Shown piece by piece: positions 7,033-14,740 of a stretch of DNA of 64,000 nt (position 1 is the first letter of the stretch; every line of letters begins with the position of its first letter). The position numbers were made by a program, and so were the translations under genes. This DNA is from Streptomyces camponoticapitis (GTDB lineage: Bacteria > Actinomycetota > Actinomycetes > Streptomycetales > Streptomycetaceae), in contig NZ_BMMV01000005.1 of assembly GCF_014646115.1 (NCBI RefSeq), positions 248,001 to 312,000 on the forward strand. The letters run 5' to 3'. The notes below the pieces were generated by a model. That model worked only from the letters and a program-made list of their open reading frames with translations. It made no database searches and was not told the DNA's origin.

Positions 7033-7910
7033 CCCGCGTCGACGCGTCGGATCTCGCACGGATCCGTACGCACCACCCAGAGGCGGTAGCCGAGGCCGCC
7101 GCCCGCCGCAGCCGCCGCCCCCTGCTGCGCCCCGGCGGACGGCTGATGATCGTCGCGGCCGACCACCCGGCGCGTGGCGCCATGGCCGTCGGGAATCGCC
7201 GGCTGGCCATGGCCAACCGGGTCGATCTGCTGGAGCGCCTCTGTCTCGCCCTGTCCAGGCCCGGCGTGGACGGCGTCCTCGCCACCTCCGACATACTCGA
7301 CGACCTGCTGCTCCTCGGCGCCCTGGAGGACCGCGTCGTCGTCGGTTCCATGAACCGCGGCGGCCTCGCCGGCGCCTCCTTCGAACTGGACGACCGCTTC
7401 ACCGGCCACCGCGCCGAGGACATCGACCGCCTCGGCTTCGACGCGGGCAAGCTGCTGCTGCGTATCGACTACGACGACGCCCGCTCGGCGGACACGCTCC
7501 TGTCGGCGGCCCGCGCCGTGGACGCCATGGCGGAGCGGCGGCTTCCGGTCTTCGTCGAGCCGTTCATCTGCCGCCGCAGGGACGGACGGCTCCGCAACGA
7601 CCTGACCGCCGAGGCGGTGACCCGGTCCATCGCCATCGCCTCCGGCCTCGGCGGCACCTCCGCGTACACCTGGCTGAAGCTGCCCGTCACCGAGAATCCC
7701 GACGACATGGCCCGGGTGATGGAGACATCCACCCTGCCCGCCGTCCTGCTCGGCGGCGAGATCGGCGACGACCAGGAGGGCGCGTACGAGAAGTGGCGCA
7801 AGGCACTGCGCCTGCCCACGGTGCAGGGCCTGGTCGTGGGGCGCTCGCTCCTCTACCCGGTGGACGGCGATGTCGCGGCGGCGGTCGACACCGCCGTGGG
7901 CCTGTTGTAG
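7029..7910 (+). CDS. Cgl0159-family (beta/alpha)8 protein, probable aldolase of inositol catabolism
   Basis: The 293-residue product belongs to the family typified by Cgl0159 of Corynebacterium, encoded directly after iolC there as well. It resembles DhnA/class-I deoxyribose-phosphate-type aldolases: LMIVAADHPARGAM, a run of substrate segments and KLLLRIDYDD, SAYTWLKLPV and LLGGEIGDD, where Lys in WLKLP is a candidate Schiff-base residue. A plausible job is cleavage of 2-deoxy-5-keto-gluconate 6-phosphate, the step done by IolJ in Bacillus, for which no other gene exists here. This role is inferred from context. Start is GTG overlapping the iolC stop. Confidence 0.75.
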   Translation: MTRVDASDLARIRTHHPEAVAEAAARRSRRPLLRPGGRLMIVAADHPARGAMAVGNRRLAMANRVDLLERLCLALSRPGVDGVLATSDILDDLLLLGALEDRVVVGSMNRGGLAGASFELDDRFTGHRAEDIDRLGFDAGKLLLRIDYDDARSADTLLSAARAVDAMAERRLPVFVEPFICRRRDGRLRNDLTAEAVTRSIAIASGLGGTSAYTWLKLPVTENPDDMARVMETSTLPAVLLGGEIGDDQEGAYEKWRKALRLPTVQGLVVGRSLLYPVDGDVAAAVDTAVGLL

Positions 7911-7991
7911 GGGGCCCGGGGCCGCCGGACGGGAGCGGCTGTAGGGGTCAAGCGGAGAGTAGGCAGACGTGCGGAGGGATACGGAACGACC

Positions 7992-8972
7992 ATGACGACG
8001 GACACCGACACCGACACGGGCTCCGACGGTGAGTTCCTGGACCGGCATGTGCGCGCGGGCAGCGCGGCGAACGGGCCGTACGCCCTCGACATCGGGCCGC
8101 GCAGGGCCGGCTGGCAGCACAGCTCCCTGCGCGTGCTCGACCTGCCGCCCGGCGGTACCCACACGCTGGACAGCGGGGACAGCGAGTGGATCGTGCTTCC
8201 GCTCAACGGCGGTTGTACGGTGCACACGCAAGGCGAGATCTTTGAACTGCTGGGCAGAGAAAGCGTGTTCAGCTCCGTCACGGACTTCGCGTACGTTCCG
8301 CGTGACGCCCACGCCCAGATCGCCTCCGGTGCGGGAGGCCGCTTCGCCCTGGCAGGAGCGAAGTGCGAGCGACGACTCCCCGCTCGCTACGGCTCCGCAC
8401 CGGAGGTTCCGGTCGAACTGCGGGGCAGCGGCAACTGCTCCCGGCAGGTCAACAACTTCGCCGCCGCCGACACCTTCGACTGCGACCGGCTGATCGCCGT
8501 CGAGGTCCTCACACCCGGCGGCAACTGGTCCTCGTACCCGCCGCACAAGCACGACGAGAACCACCCCGGCGTCGAGTCCGAGCTGGAGGAGATCTACTAC
8601 TTCGAGATCGAGGGCGGCGGTCTCGGCTACCACCGTGTCTCGCCCTCCAGGCCCGGCGGTACCGATGTCCTCGCCGAGGTCCGCAGCGGCGACACCGTCC
8701 TCATCCCCGACGGCTGGCACGGCCCGTCCATCGCCGCCCCCGGACGTGCCATGTACTACCTCAACGTGATGGCCGGACCGGGCGAGACCAGACAGTGGCT
8801 GATCCGCGACCACCCCGACCACGGCTGGATCCGCGACACCTGGCCCGGACAGGCGGTCGATCCCCGACTGCCGGTCTACGGAGCCCCGCCGACGCGACCG
8901 CCGCAGGGACCGCCCCAGGGGCAGCCGAGCCAACCTCCTTATGAGGACAAGGACGAGGAGACCCACCGATGA
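7992..8972 (+). CDS. iolB: 5-deoxy-glucuronate isomerase
   Basis: This 326-residue bicupin protein matches IolB, which converts 5-deoxy-glucuronate into 5-dehydro-2-deoxy-gluconate. Recognisable are the second-cupin metal motifs SSYPPHKHDEN and ELEEIYYFEIEG, followed by IPDGWHGPSIAAPGRAMYYLNVMAGP. The C-terminus carries an extra Pro/Gln-rich tail (about 295-320) beyond the cupin fold. GGAGGGAT precedes the ATG. It lies 81 bases after the Cgl0159-type gene and overlaps iolD by four bases (ATGA), so it is part of the same operon. Confidence 0.92.
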   Translation: MTTDTDTDTGSDGEFLDRHVRAGSAANGPYALDIGPRRAGWQHSSLRVLDLPPGGTHTLDSGDSEWIVLPLNGGCTVHTQGEIFELLGRESVFSSVTDFAYVPRDAHAQIASGAGGRFALAGAKCERRLPARYGSAPEVPVELRGSGNCSRQVNNFAAADTFDCDRLIAVEVLTPGGNWSSYPPHKHDENHPGVESELEEIYYFEIEGGGLGYHRVSPSRPGGTDVLAEVRSGDTVLIPDGWHGPSIAAPGRAMYYLNVMAGPGETRQWLIRDHPDHGWIRDTWPGQAVDPRLPVYGAPPTRPPQGPPQGQPSQPPYEDKDEETHR

Positions 8973-10855
8973 GTACGCGCCGCCTCACCGTGGCCCAGGC
9001 ACTGATCGCCTTCCTGTCCCGCCAGTACACCGAACGCGACGGCAACCGCCGCCGGCTGATCGAGGCCACCTGGGGCATCTTCGGCCACGGCAACGTGGCG
9101 GGCATCGGCCAGGCGCTCGTCCAGGCCGGCCCCGACATGCCGTACTTCCAGGGCCGCAGCGAACAGGCCATGGTCCACGCCGCCGTCGGTTACGCCCGCC
9201 AGAGCAACCGCCTGTCCACCCACGCCGTGACCACCTCCATCGGCCCCGGCGCCACCAACCTGGTCACCGGCGCGGCCCTCGCCACCATCAACCGGCTGCC
9301 CGTGCTGCTGCTCCCCGGCGACATCTTCGCGACGCACCCCGCCGACCCCGTTCTCCAGCAGCTCGAAGTGCCCCACGCGGGCGACGTCTCCGTCAACGAC
9401 GCGCTCCGCCCGGTGTCGAAGTACTTCGACCGCGTCTCGCGGCCGGAAGCGCTCATCCCGGCCGCCCTCGCCGCCATGCGGGTCCTCACCGACCCCGCCG
9501 AGACGGGCGCGGTGACCCTCGCGCTGCCGCAGGACGTCCAGGCGGAGGCGTACGACTGGCCGGAGGAGTTCTTCGCCGAGCGTGTCTGGCGGGTGCGCAG
9601 ACAGGGCCCCGATCCGTACGAACTCACCGACGCCGCCGAGGCCGTGCGCTCCGCCCGCCGTCCGCTCCTGGTCGCGGGCGGCGGTGTCCACCACAGCGCG
9701 GCCGAGGACGCGCTGGCCGCCTTCGCGACGGCGACCGGTATCCCCGTCGCCTCCACGCAGGCCGGCAAGGGCTCCCTGCGCCACGACCACCCGGCGGACG
9801 TGGGCGGGATCGGCCACACCGGCACCGCCGGTGCCGACGAACTGGCCCGCACCGCCGACCTGGTGATCGGCGTCGGCACCCGCTGGTCGGACTTCTCCAC
9901 GGCGTCCGCGACGCTCTTCTCGAACCCGGCCGTCCGCTTCCTGAACATCAACGTCACCGGCTTCGACGCCCACAAGCTCGCCGCCGCCCCCCTGGTCGCC
10001 GACGCCCGCACCGCCCTGGAGCAACTCACCAAGGCACTCGCCGACCACCGCGTGGACGCCGGCTACGCCACGGAGTACGCGGAGGACAAGGAACGCTGGG
10101 AGCACCGCGTCGACGCCGCCTTCGACACCTCCGAGGACCTGGTACGGCCCACTCAGCCGCAGGTCCTCGGGCTCCTCGACGCGCTCGTCACGGACGAGGA
10201 CATCCTCATCAACGCGGCCGGATCGCTCCCCGGCGACCTCCACAAGCTGTGGCGGTCCCGCTCCCGCGACCAGTACCACGTCGAGTACGGCTATTCGTGC
10301 ATGGGTTACGAGATTCCGGCGGCCATCGGCGTGATGCTGGCCGACCCGGGGCGGCCTGTCTGGGCGCTGGTCGGCGACGGCACGTATCTGATGAACCCCA
10401 CCGAGATCGTCACCGCCGTCCAGGAACGCCTCCCACTGAAGCTGGTGATCCTCCAGAACCACGGCTACGCGTCGATCGGCGGCCTCTCCGAGTCCGTCGG
10501 CGCGGAACGGTTCGGCACGGCGTACCGCTTCCGGGAGGCCGACACCCTCGGCTCGCCGACCTACACGGGCGATCCGCTCCCCGTCGACCTCGCCGCCAAC
10601 GCGGCCTCGCTCGGGATGCGTGTCATCCGCGCCAAAACCATCCGTGACCTGCGTGAAGCCCTCGCCCTCGCGCGCGCGTCCGACGTTCCCACATGTGTCT
10701 ACGCGGAGACCGAAACGGCAGACACTGTGTCGGGCGCGCCTCCCGCGCAGGCGTGGTGGGATGTTCCCGTGGCCGAGACGGCGACGCGCGCGTCCGCGGT
10801 CACGGCACGCGAGGAGTACGACCGGAAAGCCGCGGCCCGCCGCCGCCACCTCTGA
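8969..10855 (+). CDS. iolD: 3D-(3,5/4)-trihydroxycyclohexane-1,2-dione acylhydrolase, ThDP-dependent
   Basis: This 628-residue enzyme opens the cyclohexane ring of the inositol intermediate using thiamine diphosphate. It has the acetolactate-synthase layout: an N-terminal pyrimidine-binding domain (GHGNVAGIGQAL, with the catalytic Glu in GRSEQAMVHAAVGYAR), a central domain (LLVAGGGVHHSAAED) and a C-terminal pyrophosphate domain with the GDGTYLMNP motif and ILQNHGYASIGGLSESVG. GAGGAG lies upstream of the ATG, which overlaps the iolB stop. Length agrees with IolD proteins (about 620-640). Confidence 0.93.
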   Translation: MSTRRLTVAQALIAFLSRQYTERDGNRRRLIEATWGIFGHGNVAGIGQALVQAGPDMPYFQGRSEQAMVHAAVGYARQSNRLSTHAVTTSIGPGATNLVTGAALATINRLPVLLLPGDIFATHPADPVLQQLEVPHAGDVSVNDALRPVSKYFDRVSRPEALIPAALAAMRVLTDPAETGAVTLALPQDVQAEAYDWPEEFFAERVWRVRRQGPDPYELTDAAEAVRSARRPLLVAGGGVHHSAAEDALAAFATATGIPVASTQAGKGSLRHDHPADVGGIGHTGTAGADELARTADLVIGVGTRWSDFSTASATLFSNPAVRFLNINVTGFDAHKLAAAPLVADARTALEQLTKALADHRVDAGYATEYAEDKERWEHRVDAAFDTSEDLVRPTQPQVLGLLDALVTDEDILINAAGSLPGDLHKLWRSRSRDQYHVEYGYSCMGYEIPAAIGVMLADPGRPVWALVGDGTYLMNPTEIVTAVQERLPLKLVILQNHGYASIGGLSESVGAERFGTAYRFREADTLGSPTYTGDPLPVDLAANAASLGMRVIRAKTIRDLREALALARASDVPTCVYAETETADTVSGAPPAQAWWDVPVAETATRASAVTAREEYDRKAAARRRHL

Positions 10856-10904
10856 CAGGCGCACCGCCGTACCGCCGGACTCGATGGACCCGAAGGAGCA
10901 TGGA

Positions 10905-12404
10905 ATGAAGACCGTCAACCACTGGATCGGTGGCAAGACCGTCGAGGGCGCGTCGGGCAATTGGGGCCAGGTCACCGACCCGGCGACCGGCGCGGTCACC
11001 ACGCGGGTCGCGCTCGCCTCGGCGGAGGAGGTGGACGCGGCCGTCACGGTGGCGAAGGCCGCGTACGGCACCTGGGGAACGTCCTCCCTCTCCACGCGCA
11101 CCGGCATCCTGTTCAGCTACCGCGCGCTGCTCGACGCGCACCGTGACGAGATCGCCGCGCTGATCACCGCCGAGCACGGCAAGGTCCACACCGACGCCCT
11201 CGGCGAGGTCGCGCGCGGGCTGGAGATCGTCGAGCTGGCCTGCGGGATCACCACACAGCTGAAGGGCGAGCTCTCGACACAGGTCGCCAACCGGGTCGAC
11301 GTCTCCTCGATCAGGCAGTCGCTGGGCGTCGTCGCAGGCATCACGCCGTTCAACTTCCCCGCGATGGTGCCGATGTGGATGTTCCCGCTGGCCATCGCCT
11401 GCGGCAACACCTTCGTACTGAAGCCCAGCGAGAAGGACCCGTCGGCGGCGAATCTGCTGGCCGAGCTCGCCGCCGAGGCGGGACTGCCGGACGGGGTGCT
11501 CAACGTCGTCCACGGCGACAAGGTGGCCGTCGACTCCCTCCTCGCGCACCCGGACGTCGCGGCGGTCTCCTTCGTCGGCTCGACGCCGATCGCCCGCTAC
11601 ATCCACGCGACCGCCTCCGCCAACGGCAAGCGCGTCCAGGCGCTCGGCGGCGCCAAGAACCACATGCTGGTCCTCCCGGACGCCGACCTGGACGCCGCCG
11701 CGGACGCGGCCGTCTCGGCGGCGTACGGCTCCGCGGGCGAGCGCTGCATGGCGATCTCGGCGGTCGTCGCGGTCGGCGCGATCGGCGACGAACTCGTACA
11801 GAAGATCCGCGAACGCGCGGAGAAGATCAAGATCGGCCCCGGCACCGACCCGGCCTCCGAGATGGGCCCGCTGATCACGGCCGCCCACCGCGACAAGGTC
11901 GCGTCGTACGTGACGGGCGCCGCCGCACAGGGCGCCGAAGTCGTCCTGGACGGCACCGGCCTGCGTGTCGAGGGGTACGAGGACGGCCACTGGATCGGTC
12001 TGTCGCTCCTCGACCACGTCTCGACCGACTCCGACGCCTACCGCGACGAGATCTTCGGTCCGGTGCTGTGCGTGCTGCGCACGGAGACGTATGAGGACGG
12101 CGTCGCCCTCATGAACGCCTCGCCCTTCGGCAACGGCACGGCGATCTTCACCCGCGACGGCGGCGCGGCCCGCCGCTTCCAACTGGAGATCGAGGCGGGC
12201 ATGGTGGGCGTGAACGTGCCGATCCCGGTGCCGGTGGGCTACCACTCCTTCGGCGGCTGGAAGGACTCGCTCTTCGGCGACCACCACATCTACGGCAACG
12301 ACGGCGTGCACTTCTACACGCGCGGCAAGGTGGTCACAACCCGCTGGCCGGACCCGGCGGACGCCCCGTCGGGCGTGGACCTGGGCTTCCCCCGCAATCA
12401 CTGA
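10905..12404 (+). CDS. mmsA: CoA-acylating methylmalonate-semialdehyde dehydrogenase
   Basis: The 499-residue product is an aldehyde dehydrogenase of the MmsA/IolA type, which oxidises malonate- or methylmalonate-semialdehyde to acetyl- or propionyl-CoA, the last step of inositol breakdown and part of valine catabolism. ITPFNFPAM with Asn150, FVLKPSEKDP, FVGSTPIARYIH and the catalytic Cys281 in YGSAGERCMA are visible. The segment LGGAKNH lacks the general-base Glu of other ALDHs, typical of the CoA-dependent group. The ATG at 10905 has GAAGGAG seven bases upstream; a longer upstream frame has no support. It follows iolD by 49 bases and is probably the last gene of the operon. Confidence 0.93.
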   Translation: MKTVNHWIGGKTVEGASGNWGQVTDPATGAVTTRVALASAEEVDAAVTVAKAAYGTWGTSSLSTRTGILFSYRALLDAHRDEIAALITAEHGKVHTDALGEVARGLEIVELACGITTQLKGELSTQVANRVDVSSIRQSLGVVAGITPFNFPAMVPMWMFPLAIACGNTFVLKPSEKDPSAANLLAELAAEAGLPDGVLNVVHGDKVAVDSLLAHPDVAAVSFVGSTPIARYIHATASANGKRVQALGGAKNHMLVLPDADLDAAADAAVSAAYGSAGERCMAISAVVAVGAIGDELVQKIRERAEKIKIGPGTDPASEMGPLITAAHRDKVASYVTGAAAQGAEVVLDGTGLRVEGYEDGHWIGLSLLDHVSTDSDAYRDEIFGPVLCVLRTETYEDGVALMNASPFGNGTAIFTRDGGAARRFQLEIEAGMVGVNVPIPVPVGYHSFGGWKDSLFGDHHIYGNDGVHFYTRGKVVTTRWPDPADAPSGVDLGFPRNH

Positions 12405-12425
12405 CCAAGGACGCCCACCCGAACC

Positions 12426-12470
12426 GCGGCGGCCCGCACGGTACCCCTATTCCGCGCGGGCCGTCGCCGC
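12426..12470 (+). terminator. Hairpin at the end of the inositol operon
   Basis: GCGGCGGCCCGC at 12426-12437 pairs with GCGGGCCGTCGCCGC at 12456-12470, with a small bulge, forming a GC-rich stem 21 bases past the mmsA stop. Confidence 0.6.
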
Positions 12471-12528
12471 GTTCCACCGCCTCCTTAATAGGTGGCCGCC
12501 AAGGCGCCCGCCGCACCACGCTGTCCCG

Positions 12529-13161
12529 ATGGCGACAGCGACAACACCGGAGACCCCGCGTCCCCCGGAGCCCCAGTACCGCATCCGCGCGCACCACACC
12601 GCGTCGACGATCACCGTCCACCAGGCGTACCCACCGTCGATCGGCCTCCCGGCCGCACGCGACGGACGCTTTCCCGGCACCTGGAAGCGCGACAGGATGA
12701 CATGGATCAAACCGTCCTTCCTTTGGATGATGTATCGCTGCGGCTGGGGGCTGAAAGAGGGGCAGGAGACGGTTCTCGCCGTCGAGATCACCCGGGAGGG
12801 CTTCGAGTGGGCGTTGCGGCATGCCTGCCTGTCGCACTACGACCCGGGTGTGCACGCCGACCAGGCCTCGTGGCGGCGCGAGTTGAAGCGGAGTCCCGCT
12901 CGGGTGCAGTGGGATCCGGAGCTTGATGTGCGGCTCCAGGCGTTGCCCCACCGGTCGTTGCAGCTCGGGCTTTCCGGGGAGGCGGTGCGGCGGTACGCCG
13001 AGGAGTGGGTCGTGTCCGTCAGGGACGTGACGCCGTTGGCGCGGCGGGTTCATGGGCTTGTGCGGGAGGGTGAACTGGCCGCCGCGCACGGGCTGCTGCC
13101 CGTCGAGACGCCGTATCCGGCAGACACCGACGGCGAATTGCTCCGGCATCTGTGCCCGTGA
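12529..13161 (+). CDS. DUF4291-family protein
   Basis: This 210-residue protein matches DUF4291: YRIRAHHTASTITVHQAYPPSIG near the start, then the family core FPGTWKRDRMTWIKPSFLWMMYRCGWG, EITREGFEWALRHA and a C-terminal region with VQWDPELDVRLQALPHRSLQ. The family is widespread and soluble, with conserved Arg/Lys/Trp residues suggestive of nucleotide or RNA binding, but its reaction is not known to me. It stands alone 124 bases after mmsA. No clear Shine-Dalgarno sequence was seen before the ATG. Confidence 0.8.
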   Translation: MATATTPETPRPPEPQYRIRAHHTASTITVHQAYPPSIGLPAARDGRFPGTWKRDRMTWIKPSFLWMMYRCGWGLKEGQETVLAVEITREGFEWALRHACLSHYDPGVHADQASWRRELKRSPARVQWDPELDVRLQALPHRSLQLGLSGEAVRRYAEEWVVSVRDVTPLARRVHGLVREGELAAAHGLLPVETPYPADTDGELLRHLCP

Positions 13162-13278
13162 GCCGCTTCGGTCACCGAGGAAGCCGCTGATCGCTCCGCG
13201 TACGGGCGCGCGAAACCGGCGCGCCGGGCGCGTCGAGTTCTCGCCATGCTATGTGCCCAACCCGGGAGGAGCGGCAGT

Positions 13279-14130
13279 ATGGAAGGCATGACGGACATGG
13301 TGAATTCAGCCCAGGCCGAGGCGTGGAACGGCTATGAGGGCAGGCACTGGGCAGAGCACCAAGATCGGTACGACAATCTGAACGATGCCGCCAATGCTCC
13401 GCTGCTCGAAGCGGCCGGCATAAAGGAGGGCGATCGGCTCCTCGACGTCGGGTGCGGGAACGGGCGGGTGACCAGGCTCGCCGCGCGCCGGGGTGCTCGG
13501 GCCGTCGGGATCGATCTGTCGGCGCCCATGCTGGCGCGCGCCAGGGATTCCGCGCTCGCGGAGCAGGCCGAGGACGTCACGTTCGTCCAGGGCGACGCGC
13601 AGGTGTACGACTTCGAGGAGGCGTCCTTCGACATCGCCGTGAGCCGCTTCGGGGTGATGTTCTTCGCCGATCCCGCCGCCGCGTTCCGCAACATCGGAAG
13701 AGCGTTACGCCCTGGTGGGAGGCTTGCCTTCGTCTGCCCGCAGTCGTTCAGCCTGATGGACCAGGCGGTGATCTTCGCGGCCATCGGCACCCAGGTCACG
13801 CTGCCCGCCCTGGGCGAGGACAGCAGGCACCAGCCCGCGTCCTTCGCCGACCCCGCGCACACCGAGCGGGTCCTCAGCGAGGCGGGCTTCAAGGGAATCG
13901 GGCTGCGTGCCCTGGCACTGCCTCAGCACTGGGGCAAGGACGCCTCCGACGCCTCGGCCTTCCTGATGGGATGGGGGCCGCTGCGACACTGGCTGGCCCT
14001 GGCCGATGCCGACGAGCGAACGCGTACGCGCGCGCACGACGCGGCCACGGAAGCCTTCCACGCCTTCGAGACCCGGCAAGGCGTAAACCTGACCAGCCGC
14101 CTCTGGCTCGTCACCGCCGAGCGCCCCTGA
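13279..14130 (+). CDS. Class I SAM-dependent methyltransferase carrying a TTA codon
   Basis: The 283-residue protein has the Rossmann methyltransferase signature: motif I LLDVGCGNGRVTRLAA, motif II VGIDLSAPMLARA, then FVQGDAQVYDF and FDIAVSRFGVMFFADP, in the UbiE/COQ5-like group. A short N-terminal WNGYEGRHWAEHQDRYD helix precedes it. The ATG at 13279 has GGAGGAG seven bases upstream. Codon 143 (13705-13707) is TTA, read only by the bldA tRNA in Streptomyces, so translation is probably tied to development. Methyl acceptor unknown. Confidence 0.87.
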   Translation: MEGMTDMVNSAQAEAWNGYEGRHWAEHQDRYDNLNDAANAPLLEAAGIKEGDRLLDVGCGNGRVTRLAARRGARAVGIDLSAPMLARARDSALAEQAEDVTFVQGDAQVYDFEEASFDIAVSRFGVMFFADPAAAFRNIGRALRPGGRLAFVCPQSFSLMDQAVIFAAIGTQVTLPALGEDSRHQPASFADPAHTERVLSEAGFKGIGLRALALPQHWGKDASDASAFLMGWGPLRHWLALADADERTRTRAHDAATEAFHAFETRQGVNLTSRLWLVTAERP

Positions 14131-14149
14131 GGGGGCAGGCCCGACAGGA

Positions 14150-14575
14150 CTAGGAGGCCGGGAACTCCCAGATGAGCATCGAGAAGCCGCCCTCGTCACG
14201 GGCGCCGGCCGCACGGTAGGTCGCCAACGCCGGTTCGTTGTCGGTGTCCACGCCCACCCACATGTCGTAGCAGCCGCGCTCGCGTGCGATGTCCGCCAGG
14301 GCGTCGGTCAGGGCCCGCCCGATGCCTCGCCGCCGGTACGGCTCGTCCACCGAGAGCTCGTACAGGCACATCTCGACGCCCTTGTCCGGATGCAGCATCT
14401 CGATGCCGGAGACGAATCCGGCCGGCACACCTTCGACATAGGCCATCAGCAGCAGATGACCCGGAGCGGCGAGAAAGCGCTCCGCCCACTCTTCCCGGGC
14501 CGGACTGTCGTACAGATGCTGGGCGGCGACGAGTTCGGCCACCGTCGTCGCTCGGCGGATCTCCATGCCGGACAT
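14150..14575 (-). CDS. GNAT-family N-acetyltransferase
   Basis: This 141-residue single-domain GNAT enzyme shows the acetyl-CoA binding motif A as YELSVDEPYRRRGIGRALTDAL (R/Q-x-x-G-x-G/A form), preceded by the beta-strands LLLMAYVEGVPAGFVSGIEM and followed by DNEPALATYRAAGARDEGGF. It is convergent with the methyltransferase gene (20 bases between stops). GAGGAG lies upstream of the ATG at 14575. The distance is 9 bases. Substrate unknown; the small size and sequence suggest an aminoglycoside 3-N-type or general small-molecule acetyltransferase. Confidence 0.85.
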   Translation of the reverse strand: MSGMEIRRATTVAELVAAQHLYDSPAREEWAERFLAAPGHLLLMAYVEGVPAGFVSGIEMLHPDKGVEMCLYELSVDEPYRRRGIGRALTDALADIARERGCYDMWVGVDTDNEPALATYRAAGARDEGGFSMLIWEFPAS

Positions 14576-14728
14576 ATGGCTCGTCTCCTCGGCGCGTCGC
14601 CGGGCGCGTCACCTACAGAACCTCGGGGGCCGCGTACCGCGCCAGGTGTACGGCGACGCTACCTCGTACTCCCCGAGGAGGTCCCTGAGTTCCGACCGGT
14701 GTAAGCGCGGGCGGCTCGCGGTGCCGTT

Positions 14729-14734
14729 TAGGGT
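14729..14734 (+). promoter_or_regulatory. Candidate -10 box giving a leaderless hydrolase-ABC fusion mRNA
   Basis: TAGGGT at 14729-14734 lies six bases before the ATG at 14741, and no ribosome binding site is present, so transcription probably begins at the start codon. No good -35 hexamer is visible at the usual distance. Confidence 0.4.
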
Positions 14735-14740
14735 TCAAGC

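Noticed and set aside
6237..8966. 909-codon minus-strand frame opposite the inositol genes
   Set aside because: It mirrors iolC, the Cgl0159-type gene and iolB, whose products have clear families. Long antisense frames are normal at this G+C content.
8939..11107. 722-codon minus-strand frame opposite iolD and the start of mmsA
   Set aside because: Antisense shadow with Arg/Gly/Val-rich composition and no recognisable domain.
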